Positions 36,408 to 44,561 are shown, numbered from the stretch's first letter. The stretch is DNA of 64,000 nt from Albimonas sp963816545 (GCA_963816545.1 CAWFLE010000001.1:620001-684000); one strand, 5' to 3'. Translations and numbers: made by a program. Notes: generated from the letters alone by a model not told the origin.

Positions 36408-36575
36408 ATGCCAGTTCAGGCGCAACAGGCCGAGCCTGCGACCACCGGGTCGGCCGCAGACCAGGACGTCGTGGGGGAAACCCTGCGCTCGTTCTTCTCG
36501 CAGGTCGAGAGCGAAGAGCTCCCCGACCGGTTCAAGGATCTGTTGAAACGGCTTTCTGATGAGGAGTTCCCGCAA
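36408..36575 (+). CDS. nepR: Anti-sigma factor NepR (reads in frame into ecfG as written)
   Basis: About 56 codons. The core VGETLRSFFSQVESEELPDRFKDLLKRL contains, in shorter pieces, the NepR helices ETLRSFFSQV and EELPDRFKDLLKRL, which bind sigma EcfG and, in stress, PhyR. No stop separates it from ecfG: it runs through DEEFPQ into VTSDSD. A TGA at 36577-36579 in the next frame overlaps the ecfG GTG, the usual coupled arrangement; deleting one base of GAGTTCCC would give DEESRK and that stop. A GTG at 36381 is an alternative start. Confidence 0.82.
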
Positions 36576-37136
36576 GTGACATCCGACTCGGACTTCGGCA
36601 CGCAGCTCGCAGAGCAGGCTCCGACCGTGCGCGCCTTCGCCCGAACGCTCGCCCGCGACGTGGCGCGCGCCGACGACCTGGCGCAGGAAACCCTGATGAA
36701 GGCGTGGGCCAACCGCGAGAAGTTCGAGCCCGGCTCGAACCTGCGGGCGTGGCTATTCACCATCCTTCGCAACAGCTTCTATTCTTCCTATCGCAAGACC
36801 CGGCGCGAGGTGGCGGATCCCGAAGGCGAATATCAGGCCAAGATGGCCACGAAACCCGCCCAGGACGACGCCATGGCGATGCGTGACTTCGAACACGCGC
36901 TCGCTCAACTTCCGGATGAACAGCGCGAGGCCCTCGTTCTTATCGCCGTCGCCGGTTTGTCTTACGAAGAGGCGTGCGAAGTCGTGAACGCTCCTGTAGG
37001 AACGGTGAAGAGCCGCGTGAATCGTGCGCGGGCGCGGCTCGCCGAACTTCTTGGGGTGGAATTGGGGGCGGATATGGTGACGGATCATGTGATGGATGCA
37101 TCAATGGGAGGTTCCATCACGCGCTCGGTCGCCTGA
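36576..37136 (+). CDS. ecfG: ECF sigma factor EcfG (sigma-E group ECF15)
   Basis: 186 aa. Region 2 is FARTLARDVARADDLAQETLMKAW in pieces (VARADDLAQETLMKAW), followed by LRAWLFTILRN; region 4 is ALAQLPDEQREALVLIAVAG, with LSYEEACEVV and GTVKSRVNRARARL. This is the general-stress sigma of alphaproteobacteria and recognises GGAAC-N16/17-CGTT. GTG 36576 is taken as the start because the protein then has the normal length. The sensor kinase begins 3 bp after its stop. Confidence 0.93.
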   Translation: MTSDSDFGTQLAEQAPTVRAFARTLARDVARADDLAQETLMKAWANREKFEPGSNLRAWLFTILRNSFYSSYRKTRREVADPEGEYQAKMATKPAQDDAMAMRDFEHALAQLPDEQREALVLIAVAGLSYEEACEVVNAPVGTVKSRVNRARARLAELLGVELGADMVTDHVMDASMGGSITRSVA

Positions 37137-37139
37137 CCT

Positions 37140-38879
37140 ATGCCGGGAACGCTGGAGGCGGGCGCCGATCACCCGGATCGTCGCCCGTCGGTTCGTCGGC
37201 AGCTCATGACGATGCTGATCCTGGCGGTGGCGCCGGCCCTCGTTCTCGCCATCGCCAACGGCGTGCGGACCTACACCAACGCCACCGAGAAGCTCGAACG
37301 CGACTTCATGCAGCACGTGATCGTCGAGGCTCAGCGGGAGCGCGACGTGTTCGTGGCGCTTCGCAGCGCGCTCGAGACCATCGAGGACACGCCGGCGGTC
37401 CTCAACTGGGACAGCCCCGACTGCAACGCGACCCTCGCCGCGTTCCGCGCCGCGATACCGGGCGCCGAGGTCGCGGCGGTGACCGACATGACCGGCATCA
37501 TGCGGTGCGCGAACTCCCCCGACGCGGTGGGAACCGACGTCTCCGCTCGCCCCTTCTTCCAGGAATTCGTCCGCAACCCCCAGTTCGGCGTCATCTTCCA
37601 GGACGAAGGCGCGGTCAGCGGCAAGCCGGTCCTCGTCGCCTATTCGCCGATCCGCCGGGACGGCGAGCTGGTGGGACGGCTCGCGATCTCGCTCCGCGCC
37701 AGCTTCCTCGCCTTCCTGTCGCGCAGCCTCGACGCATCGGGGCAGGAGCTTCGGCGCGCGCTCGTGAGCCAGAAGGGGGAGGTGCTGCTCACCGGAGGCT
37801 ATCCCGACGCCGACGCCGCCTGGGTCGCCTCCCCCATCGTGGTGCAGTCCAACCTTTCCGGCGCGGCGCAGACCTTCACGGCGCCCGGCGCCGATGGCCG
37901 CCGCTACGTCTACGCCGCCGCCCCGCTCATCGACGGCACGGCGTGGATGGTCGCCGGCGCCCCCGCGGACGGCTTCTACAACTCGGTCCTGTGGTCCGCG
38001 GCGCTGCCCATCGCGGCGCCGCTGCTGATGCTCCTGATCGCGGTCGGGGTGGCCTATTTCGCGCTGGACCGGCTGGTGGTGCAGCACCTCATCTACCTCG
38101 CCCGCCTGACGCGCGCCTACGGGCGCGGGCGCCTCGAACTCCGCCCCAAGGCCACCGCCAACGCGCCGATGGAGATCGCCATGCTGGGCGAGGATCTCGC
38201 CGCCATGGCCCAGCGGCTGGAGAACCGGCAGGACGCCCTCAAGGAAAGCGCCGAGCAGAACCGCGCCCTGCTGATGGAGGTCTACCACCGGGTCAAGAAC
38301 AACCTGCAGATGGTGGTCAGCCTCCTGAACCTGCAAAGCCGCCGCGCCGCCTCGGACGTGGAGCGGGAGGCGCTGAGCCGCGTGCAGTCCCGGATCCACT
38401 CCCTCTCGCTGGTGCATGAGAAGCTCTACGCCTCCCAGAACCTCAGCCGCCTGCCGGTGGACGAGCTGTTGCGCGACATCGCCAACCACCTCGTCGCCGG
38501 CGCCTCCGGCCCGCAGCCCCCGGCCATCGAGTTCGACCTCGCCCCCCTCCGCCTGCGCCCCGACCGCGCCACCCCCGTGGCGCTGTTCGTGAACGAGGCC
38601 GTGACCAACGCCCTCAAGCACGCCGCCCACCCCACCGAACGCCCCCGAATCCGCGTCCGCCTCTCCACCGGACCGGAGGACGCCTTCGTCATCTCCATCG
38701 AGAACGACGTCGCCGACGAGGCGGAGGAGACCGCCTCCGGCTCCCTCGGCCTGCGCCTGATGGAAAGCTTCGCCCGCCAGGTCCGCGGCCGCTTCCGCAG
38801 GGACCACAGCGGCGGGCGCTACGTGGTGACCCTCGACGCCCCCCCGGACGAGCCCCCGCCGAACCGCGACGGGGTCTAG
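37140..38879 (+). CDS. HisKA_2 sensor kinase, probable activator of PhyR
   Basis: 579 aa. Transmembrane helix near residues 24-42, a periplasmic dCache-like sensor (about 45-290, with DMTGIMRCANSPD and AYSPIRRDGELVGRL), a second helix (about 298-320), then a HisKA_2 kinase with H-box EVYHRVKNNLQMVVSLLNLQ near residue 380 and NEAVTNALKHA (N-box). Kinases of this class activate PhyR. Its position 3 bp after ecfG makes that the likely target. The stimulus is not readable from sequence. Confidence 0.9.
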   Translation: MPGTLEAGADHPDRRPSVRRQLMTMLILAVAPALVLAIANGVRTYTNATEKLERDFMQHVIVEAQRERDVFVALRSALETIEDTPAVLNWDSPDCNATLAAFRAAIPGAEVAAVTDMTGIMRCANSPDAVGTDVSARPFFQEFVRNPQFGVIFQDEGAVSGKPVLVAYSPIRRDGELVGRLAISLRASFLAFLSRSLDASGQELRRALVSQKGEVLLTGGYPDADAAWVASPIVVQSNLSGAAQTFTAPGADGRRYVYAAAPLIDGTAWMVAGAPADGFYNSVLWSAALPIAAPLLMLLIAVGVAYFALDRLVVQHLIYLARLTRAYGRGRLELRPKATANAPMEIAMLGEDLAAMAQRLENRQDALKESAEQNRALLMEVYHRVKNNLQMVVSLLNLQSRRAASDVEREALSRVQSRIHSLSLVHEKLYASQNLSRLPVDELLRDIANHLVAGASGPQPPAIEFDLAPLRLRPDRATPVALFVNEAVTNALKHAAHPTERPRIRVRLSTGPEDAFVISIENDVADEAEETASGSLGLRLMESFARQVRGRFRRDHSGGRYVVTLDAPPDEPPPNRDGV

Positions 38880-38923
38880 CCGAGGCTTCCCCGCCACACC
38901 CCCCGCTTTTTCTTCAGATGACT

Positions 38924-38949
38924 GGAACCTGAACGTCGTTCTCCGGGTT
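38924..38949 (+). promoter_or_regulatory. EcfG-type promoter, variant -10, for the small gene at 38979
   Basis: GGAAC (38924-38928), 17 bases, GGTT (38946-38949). The -35 is perfect and the -10 differs from CGTT in its first base. It is 29 bp before the ATG, the right distance for this class. Confidence 0.55.
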
Positions 38950-38978
38950 GTCCCGACGAACGCAGATGGAGACCGGCG

Positions 38979-39140
38979 ATGCTCAGATGGCCATTGATCT
39001 TCCTGGCCGTCGCCCTGGCGGCGGCGATCGCCGGATTCGGCGGCCTCGCAACCGATGCGGGCGCCGCCCAGGGTCTGTTCCTGCTCTGCATCGCCGCGTT
39101 CGCGGTCATGCTCGTCCGGGGCGCCGGTCGCGTCCGCTAG
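38979..39140 (+). CDS. Small DUF1328-like membrane protein
   Basis: 53 aa: MLRWPLIFLAVALAAAIAGF, then GGLATDAGAAQGLFLLCIAA and VMLVRGAGR. The two hydrophobic segments with a Gly/Ala turn match the DUF1328 gene at 35188-35364. The start ML-W and GFGG..A match position by position, so it is a diverged paralogue. It lies between the sensor kinase and a Crp-type regulator, with an EcfG-type promoter upstream. Its TAG overlaps the stop of the convergent regulator gene (CTAG). Confidence 0.75.
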   Translation: MLRWPLIFLAVALAAAIAGFGGLATDAGAAQGLFLLCIAAFAVMLVRGAGRVR

Positions 39141-39868
39141 AGCAGCAGCCGCCGCCGCCGGGTGAAGTGGAGATACCCCTCCTCGAACCCCGCGACCCGC
39201 TCCAGCGCCGCGCGGTCATAGACCATCAGCACCCCCTTGCGGAACGAGATCACGCCGTCCTTCTCCAGCCGCCGCAGCACCTTGTTCATGTGGACGACGC
39301 TGATGCCGAGGATGTCGGAGAAATCCTCCTGGCTGATCGGAATCGCGAGCTGCGACACGCTCTCGTTCCCGTCCACGATCTCCATGCGTGCCAGGAACTC
39401 CGCCAGAACATGCGCCGCCCGCGCCGTCGCCGACCGCCGGCCGAGCGACACGATCCGCTCCGCCAGCATGCTTTCCTCATGGGCGTTCGCCCAGAACAGG
39501 GCCGGCGTCAGCTCGGGCGCGGAGGTCAGCGCCTCCTTCAGCCGCGCCGGCGGGATGCGGAACGCGGTCACCGCCGTCTTGCACTCGTGGTCGAAGTCCG
39601 ATTCGGGGAACAGCAGCGCGTTCAGCCCCACGAAATCCCCCGCCACCGCCACGTTGACGATCTGGCGCGCGCCGTTATCGAGGGTCTTGGAGCGGAACAC
39701 CCACCCCGTTTCAACGAGGTAGACCGAAGAATACCGCTCCTCCCGCCGGACCAGCGCCTGGCCTGGCGCGAACTCCTCGATCTCGTCGCACAGGCTCGAC
39801 AGCATGTGGCGCACATCGTGCGAGACGTCGAAAAATCCGCCGAGCTTGCGGCAGAGGGCGTCGCTCAT
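39137..39868 (-). CDS. Crp/Fnr-family transcriptional regulator
   Basis: 243 aa. It has a cyclic-nucleotide-binding-type beta-roll (about 20-140; RYSSVYLVETGWVFRSKTL, AGDFVGLNALLFPESDFDHE cited as separate pieces) and a winged helix-turn-helix near the end (ISQEDFSDILGISVVHMNKVLRRLE). Fnr-type cysteines are absent, so it does not carry an oxygen-sensing cluster. The ligand is unknown. ATG 39868 has AGAGG at 9 bases; longer starts at 39895 and 39952 are possible. Its location beside the stress locus suggests, but does not show, a role there. Confidence 0.87.
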   Translation of the reverse strand: MSDALCRKLGGFFDVSHDVRHMLSSLCDEIEEFAPGQALVRREERYSSVYLVETGWVFRSKTLDNGARQIVNVAVAGDFVGLNALLFPESDFDHECKTAVTAFRIPPARLKEALTSAPELTPALFWANAHEESMLAERIVSLGRRSATARAAHVLAEFLARMEIVDGNESVSQLAIPISQEDFSDILGISVVHMNKVLRRLEKDGVISFRKGVLMVYDRAALERVAGFEEGYLHFTRRRRLLL

Positions 39869-39976
39869 CTCAGAGAACCTCTGGGAGGTCGGCATGTGGT
39901 CCACAGTCACGGTCGCTCCGCTTGACGCACGGGATCGCGTCTTCTGGATCATATCGCGCGCAACCTATAGACGCAT

Positions 39977-40195
39977 TCACCTTTCACGAGAGAGAATATC
40001 GCCGCAGACCTTCATCCGCTCCAGCAGCGAGGCCGCGGCCCGGTCGGGCGGATCGGCTCTCAGCAGGGACTCGCTCGCCGCGTCGAACAGCTCTTCCCTT
40101 TCCTCCGGCTCCAGAAGGCCCTTCTCCGCCAGCAGCAGGAGCAGGCTCTCCAGAAGAACCAGCGCCGCACGCGCCTCGGCGGCATCGTCGGGCAT
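39977..40195 (-). CDS. Small acidic hypothetical protein
   Basis: 72 aa, starting MPDDAAEARAALVLLESLLL, then KGLLEPEEREELFDAASESLL and MKVCGDILSRER in pieces. It is all-helical in character and acidic, with no signal or membrane segment. GGGAGG lies upstream of ATG 40195; a longer start at 40252 would run into the terminator of the next gene. I do not recognise the family. It lies between the Crp-type regulator and the PRC-barrel gene, on their strand. Confidence 0.6.
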   Translation of the reverse strand: MPDDAAEARAALVLLESLLLLLAEKGLLEPEEREELFDAASESLLRADPPDRAAASLLERMKVCGDILSRER

Positions 40196-40238
40196 GGACA
40201 GCTCCCTCCCGTCATGTCCGCCGGGACTGACATGGAAA

Positions 40239-40262
40239 GAGGGCCCCGGCAAGGGGGCCCTC
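40239..40262 (-). terminator. Intrinsic terminator of the PRC-barrel gene
   Basis: Minus strand: GAGGGCCCC, TTGCC loop, GGGGCCCTC, followed by TTTCC. A 9 bp G:C-rich stem 21 bp past the stop. Confidence 0.7.
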
Positions 40263-40282
40263 CATTCTCTCCGGGCGTCGCC

Positions 40283-41341
40283 TCAGCCGTCGTATTCGGG
40301 CATCGCCTCAAGCTCGGCCTTGCTGATGTCGACATAGACGCGGATGGAGTCGCCGTCGCCTTCCCGCATCACGTGCAGGTTCTCGAACGGCATCGCCACC
40401 TGATGCGCGCCCATTCCGAGGAACCCGCCGACCTCGATCACCGCCTGCGAGATCTGGCCGTCGTCCCGCAGGATCAGCTCCGACACCTCGCCGATGGACT
40501 CGTCGTTGGCGTCGTAGACGTCGGCGCCCTCCAGGTCTTCCGCGGTCAGGGCGGCGGTGTCCGCCTCGGTCCAGCCTTCGCGCTGGCCCGCCATGCCGGC
40601 CTCGGCCATCCGGTCGTTCCCGGCCTTCATCTCCACGCGGTCCGCATCGGAGTCGGTCGTCAGCTCGTCCGTCTCCTCCTCGATGGCGTCCCCGGCGTTC
40701 TCCAGCGCCTGCCCGGTGGCCGCGGCGGCATTGGAGGCGGCGTTCGCCGTGGCGTCGGCCGCGTTGTCCACGGCCTGGCCGGCGTTGTCGGCCGCCCGCT
40801 CGGCGTCGGTCTCGCGGTCGGTCACCGTCACCGGAACCCGGGTGGACCCGCCTGTGGCCATGCCCGTCGTGGCGGCGCCCATCGCGCCCGCGCCAAGCGC
40901 GGCGTGGTCCATCTCGCGCTCCTGGAATTCGGGCGCGGCTTCCAGGGCCTCGCGGCTGCCCTTGAAGACCAGGAACTCGTCCGAATCGCCTTCGATGCGA
41001 AGGAACTGCAGCTCATCCATGTCGATGGCCACGGTCTTCTCGCCCATGCCCAGGAAGCCGCCGACATCCACCAGGATCGCCTTGACCTCGCCGTCGCGCG
41101 TCATCAGCACGTCGCCGATTTCGCCCACGTCCTCCCACTCGGCCCGGTCCGCCTCGGCGACCATGCCGTCGGAGTCGAGATCCGCCTCGGAGGTGTAGAC
41201 CCGCATGCCCACGAATTCGGACGAGCGCATGTCCCCTTCGCCGGCCTGCTGCAGGTAGGTCTCGCCGCCGGCGGTGGTCTGCGCAACGGCCGGAACGGCC
41301 AGCGCGAGCGCAACGGCGGTTGTCGCAAGAAAGCGCTTCAT
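40283..41341 (-). CDS. Exported protein with two PRC-barrel domains
   Basis: 352 aa. Signal peptide MKRFLATTAVALALAVPAVAQ. Two PRC-barrel-like repeats: residues about 40-125 (VDVGGFLGMGEKTVAID) and about 270-350 (IEVGGFLGMGAHQVAMP), joined by an acidic, Ala-rich segment (ADNAGQAVDNAADATANAAS) likely to be helical or disordered. PRC-barrel envelope proteins are common in alphaproteobacterial stress regulons; the exact function is unknown. GAGGAG precedes ATG 41341, and a perfect EcfG promoter lies at 41407-41431. Confidence 0.87.
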   Translation of the reverse strand: MKRFLATTAVALALAVPAVAQTTAGGETYLQQAGEGDMRSSEFVGMRVYTSEADLDSDGMVAEADRAEWEDVGEIGDVLMTRDGEVKAILVDVGGFLGMGEKTVAIDMDELQFLRIEGDSDEFLVFKGSREALEAAPEFQEREMDHAALGAGAMGAATTGMATGGSTRVPVTVTDRETDAERAADNAGQAVDNAADATANAASNAAAATGQALENAGDAIEEETDELTTDSDADRVEMKAGNDRMAEAGMAGQREGWTEADTAALTAEDLEGADVYDANDESIGEVSELILRDDGQISQAVIEVGGFLGMGAHQVAMPFENLHVMREGDGDSIRVYVDISKAELEAMPEYDG

Positions 41342-41406
41342 GAGTCTTCTCCTCGCGTAGTTGTCTCTACAGCCGACCCTCGCAAGGGCCGGCTCCATGT
41401 ACCGAC

Positions 41407-41431
41407 AACGTCGGGGCAAGCATCCGGTTCC
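41407..41431 (-). promoter_or_regulatory. EcfG-type promoter of the PRC-barrel gene
   Basis: Minus strand GGAAC (41427-41431), 16 bases, CGTT (41407-41410), 65 bp before the start codon. Confidence 0.8.
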
Positions 41432-41606
41432 CGTATACTGAAACCCATTTCCAATTAAGGCGTAAAAGCGCAGAACAAGGCGTGATTGCGTCCGAAGGGC
41501 CTCCGGCCGGCCGCCCCGTTAACCCTCCGCGCCGCGCCCGGAGCCGATTGTCCCGTGAGGGCAACGACTTGGCGCCCGTAACACCGGGAAAATGATTAAA
41601 AATCAC

Positions 41607-41651
41607 CATATGCTTGCATATGATTCGCAAGCTCTGTTTCGCATGCGAAAC
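41607..41651. repeat. Two adjacent palindromes upstream of the PRC gene and past xerC
   Basis: CATATGC-TT-GCATATG (41607-41622) and GTTTCGCATGCGAAAC (41636-41651, perfect 16 bp). The core of the second is identical to that of the palindrome at 10874-10889. They lie in the 328 bp gap 41342-41669, the least G+C-rich stretch nearby, which otherwise holds only the EcfG promoter. They could be regulator sites or tight stems at the xerC end. Confidence 0.5.
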
Positions 41652-41669
41652 GTGCCGCGTTTCGCAGTC

Positions 41670-42602
41670 TCACGCCCGCGGATGCGCCTTCGCATGGATC
41701 TCCAGCAACCGCGCCTCATCCAGCGCGGTATAGACCTGCGTGGTGGAGAGCGAGGCATGCCCCAGCAGCTCCTGGATCGCCCGCAGGTCCCCGCCCGCCA
41801 TCAGCAGATGCGTGGCGAAGGAGTGCCGCAGCGCATGGGGCGTCGCCGTCGCCGGCAGCCCAAGCCGCGCCCGCGCCTGCTCCAGCCGCTTCTGGATCAT
41901 CCGGGGCGAAAGCGGCGCCCCCCGCAGCCCCCGGAACAGCGCCTCATCCGGCGCGATCTCCCACGGGACCAGCCTCAGATACGCCTCCGTCGCCTCCCGC
42001 GCGGCGGGCAGGACCGGGACCAGCCGCTCCTTGCCGCCCTTGCCGCGGATGCGCATGACCTCCGGCAGCGGCGCCTCCCGCCGCGAAAGGCCCAGCGCCT
42101 CCGAGATCCGCAGCCCGCAGCCGTAAAGCAGGGTCAGCACCGCGGCGTCCCGGGCCGCGACCCAGTCCGGCGCATCCGCCGCCTCGGCGTCGGCGATCAG
42201 ATCCCGCGCCTGATCCTCGCTGACCGGCCGGGGCAGACGCGGCGCGGCCCTCGGCCCCCGCGCGGCGAAGACCGCCGGCGCCTCGACGCCCTCCGCCTCG
42301 GCCAGCCAGTGGAAGAACGACTTCACCGCCGACAGCGCCCGCCGCAGGGACCGGGCCGAAAGCCCGCGCCCCCGCTCCCGCGCCATCCAGGCCCGGAGGT
42401 CGGACTGGGAGACCTCGCCCAGCGCTCCGGCCCCCAGCTCCCCCCCGCGATGCCCGGTGAGGAACCCGAGGAAGCCCGACACGTCATGCCGATACGCCTC
42501 CACCGTCGCGGCCGAGGCGCCCTGCGCCGCCGACATCTGCCCCAGCCACCGGCGCATCAGCGCCAGCGCGGCGGCCGAGCCCTCGGTCAGGCCGCCAGCC
42601 AC
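41670..42602 (-). CDS. xerC: Site-specific tyrosine recombinase XerC
   Basis: 310 aa. The SAM-like N-terminal core domain (TVEAYRHDVSGFLGFL) is followed by the catalytic domain with the full residue set: Arg in YGCGLRISEAL, Lys in GKGGKERLVP, His-x-x-Arg in HALRHSFATHLL, His in LLGHASLSTTQ and the nucleophile Tyr in VYTALD. It resolves chromosome dimers with XerD at dif. It overlaps the DUF484 gene by 16 bp, a conserved pairing that marks it as housekeeping XerC rather than a phage integrase. Confidence 0.93.
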   Translation of the reverse strand: MAGGLTEGSAAALALMRRWLGQMSAAQGASAATVEAYRHDVSGFLGFLTGHRGGELGAGALGEVSQSDLRAWMARERGRGLSARSLRRALSAVKSFFHWLAEAEGVEAPAVFAARGPRAAPRLPRPVSEDQARDLIADAEAADAPDWVAARDAAVLTLLYGCGLRISEALGLSRREAPLPEVMRIRGKGGKERLVPVLPAAREATEAYLRLVPWEIAPDEALFRGLRGAPLSPRMIQKRLEQARARLGLPATATPHALRHSFATHLLMAGGDLRAIQELLGHASLSTTQVYTALDEARLLEIHAKAHPRA

Positions 42603-43324
42603 CGCCGCACGGTCCGGGCGATCACCGCCCCGAAGAACTCCAGCAGGTCGCCCGCCTGATCCGGCCCGAACCGCTCCGGATCCTTGGCGCCGAAGGCCAG
42701 CAGCCCCGGCCCGCGCCCCTCGCCGAAATCGAGCCGCACCAGCGCCTCGGACCCGAGGGACATCCCCTCGGCCCCGAAGATCATCGCCGCCTGCGGTCCG
42801 GCCTCGCGCAGGGCCACCGGCCGCTCCGGCCCGTCCTCCTCCGCCCCCTCGCCGAGGTCGAGCGCCATGTATCTCGCCACTCCGCCCGGGGCCAGCAGCA
42901 CCAGAGGCGGCTCCGCGGGCGTGGAGAAATACTGCGCATCCGCCTCGATGCAGAGGCGCGAGGTCTCCACCCCCAGGATCAGGGGCACGCCCCGCTCCAG
43001 CACCTCCAGCACGCCTTCCAGCGTGTCCGGCTCCAGCACCGCCAGCACGGCGCGGTGGATCGACTCGGTCACCGCCAGGTTGTCGTAGGCCGCGGCGACC
43101 ACCGAGCGGTGCGTGTCCTCCAGCCGCCCGAGCCGCGTCTCCAGCCGCTCCACCAGCGCGCCGCGCAGGTCCACGACCTTGCGCCCGTCCGCATCGCCCG
43201 CATGGGCGCGCAGCAGCTCCCGCACGATCTCCGCGTCCGCGAGCACCGCCTCGGGCGCCGCCAGGATCGCGGCGCGCAGCGTTTCCAGGTCGGCCGCGGT
43301 CTTCTTCTGCGCCTCGGCGGTCAT
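42587..43324 (-). CDS. DUF484 (GAF-like) protein
   Basis: 245 aa. The N-terminal helical part is ILAAPEAVLADAEIVRELL, then VVDLRGALVERLETRLGRLE, then a GAF-like domain ending in FFGAVIARTVRRWLAA. This is the DUF484 pattern; biochemical function is unknown. It is found upstream of xerC in many proteobacteria and overlaps it here. The fsa stop is 1 bp upstream, so fsa, DUF484 and xerC are probably one transcript. Confidence 0.87.
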   Translation of the reverse strand: MTAEAQKKTAADLETLRAAILAAPEAVLADAEIVRELLRAHAGDADGRKVVDLRGALVERLETRLGRLEDTHRSVVAAAYDNLAVTESIHRAVLAVLEPDTLEGVLEVLERGVPLILGVETSRLCIEADAQYFSTPAEPPLVLLAPGGVARYMALDLGEGAEEDGPERPVALREAGPQAAMIFGAEGMSLGSEALVRLDFGEGRGPGLLAFGAKDPERFGPDQAGDLLEFFGAVIARTVRRWLAA

Positions 43325-43325
43325 C

Positions 43326-43976
43326 TCAGAGGGTCTGCCCGGTCTTGGCCCAGTCGGCCATGAACGTCTCGATCCCCTTGTCCGTCAGCGGATGCATCGC
43401 CAGCGACTTCATCACCGACGGCGGCATGGTGCCCACGTCCGCCCCGATCTTCGCCGCGAAGGCCACATGGTTCATGTTGCGGATCGAGGCCGCGAGGATC
43501 TGGGTCTCGTACCCGTAATTGTCGTAGATCAGCCGGATGTCCCCGATCAGCTCCATCCCGTCGAGCCCGATGTCGTCCAGCCGCCCGATGAAGGGGCTGA
43601 TGAAGGTCGCCCCCGCCTTGGCCGCCAGCAGCGCCTGCGCCGCAGAGAAGCAGAGCGTGACATTGACCATCCGGCCCTCATCGGACAGGACCTTGCACGC
43701 GCGCAGCCCGTCCCAGGTCAGGGGAACCTTCACCGCGATGTTGTCGGCGATCTTCGCGAGCTTCCGGCCCTGCTCGATCATCTCGTCGGCCTTCAGCGCC
43801 GTGACCTCGGCGCTCACGGGGCCTTCGACGATGTCGCAGATCTCCCTTGTGACCTCGAGGATGTCGCGCCCCGCCTTGGCGATCAGCGAGGGGTTGGTCG
43901 TCACGCCGTCCACCAGTCCGGTGGCGGCCAGCTCGCGGATATCGTTCACATCCGCGGTGTCCACGAAGAATTTCAT
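43326..43976 (-). CDS. fsa: Fructose-6-phosphate aldolase/transaldolase (Fsa/TalC type)
   Basis: 216 aa short transaldolase. MKFFVDTADVNDIRE and GVTTNPSLIAK mark the family; the Schiff-base Lys83 is in NIAVKVPLT, and SPFIGRLDD follows. It either cleaves fructose-6-phosphate to dihydroxyacetone and glyceraldehyde-3-phosphate or works as transaldolase in the pentose phosphate pathway; sequence alone does not separate these. The ATG at 43976 gives the exact family length. Confidence 0.9.
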   Translation of the reverse strand: MKFFVDTADVNDIRELAATGLVDGVTTNPSLIAKAGRDILEVTREICDIVEGPVSAEVTALKADEMIEQGRKLAKIADNIAVKVPLTWDGLRACKVLSDEGRMVNVTLCFSAAQALLAAKAGATFISPFIGRLDDIGLDGMELIGDIRLIYDNYGYETQILAASIRNMNHVAFAAKIGADVGTMPPSVMKSLAMHPLTDKGIETFMADWAKTGQTL

Positions 43977-44561
43977 CGTCTCTCGCCTGTCCCTGGGCTT
44001 GCGGGGGCGCGCCACGCGGCGCGGCGTCCGGTTCGGGGCGGACCATACCGGCTCGCGCCGCGCGCTTCCACAGGGGCCGCGCGAAACGGATGCCGACCGG
44101 CGGGAGCGCGTTGCATGACGGGCTCACGCCTGAGGCGAGCCGCCGCCTGCCGTCCGGGCGCCCCGCCCCCGCCGAGAGGCGCCGCCGCCCCCGGCCTGCG
44201 CCCTCGACGCGCCGCCGCGGCGGACCTGCGCCCTCGCCGCGCCGCCGCGGAGGGCCCGCTCCCTCGCCGCCCGCCGGGTCGCGCCTCGCCTCCGCGCGAC
44301 GGAGCCGGCGGGCCCGCGCGGCCGCGTCGGGGTGCGCCGCCTGTTCGGCGCCGCGCTCGGCGCCGCCCGGAGACCGTCCGCCACCCGCCGCCCGGCGGAC
44401 CCCTCCGGCGCTTGCGGGGGAGGACGGGGTCGACCCCCGCCTGAGAGGGGACGCCAGCGGGGGGGCTTCCGCCGCTTGCCGCCTGCGACCGGCTGGTCCA
44501 TCCGGTCCCCGGCCATGACGCGCGCCCTCTTCGCCCCGCCGCCCTCGAGCGGCCATCGCCG
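43977..44561. other. 585 bp G+C-rich gap before priA, with tandem repeats
   Basis: Between divergent fsa and priA. It contains tandem units of 30 bp at 44195-44280, and around 44400-44450 a degenerate relative of the R1 palindrome (CTTGCGGGGGAGGACGGGGT). Reading frames here give only Arg/Pro/Gly-rich shadows. The only candidate gene is the 16-codon frame at 44515-44565. Confidence 0.55.
44195..44280 (+). repeat. Tandem 30 bp repeat, about 2.9 units
   Basis: Units begin CCTGCGCCCTCGACGCGCC (44195), CCTGCGCCCTCGCCGCGCC (44225) and, truncated, CCCGCTCCCTCGCCGCCC (44255). Each contains GCCGCCGCGG. There are no spacers, so it is not CRISPR. Confidence 0.75.

Noticed and set aside
41670..42602. 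Phage or integron integrase
   Set aside because: Overlap with DUF484 and the conserved fsa-DUF484-xerC order mark housekeeping XerC; no attachment repeats or phage genes nearby.
44195..44280. CRISPR-like array
   Set aside because: Repeats are directly abutting without spacers, and no cas genes are present.
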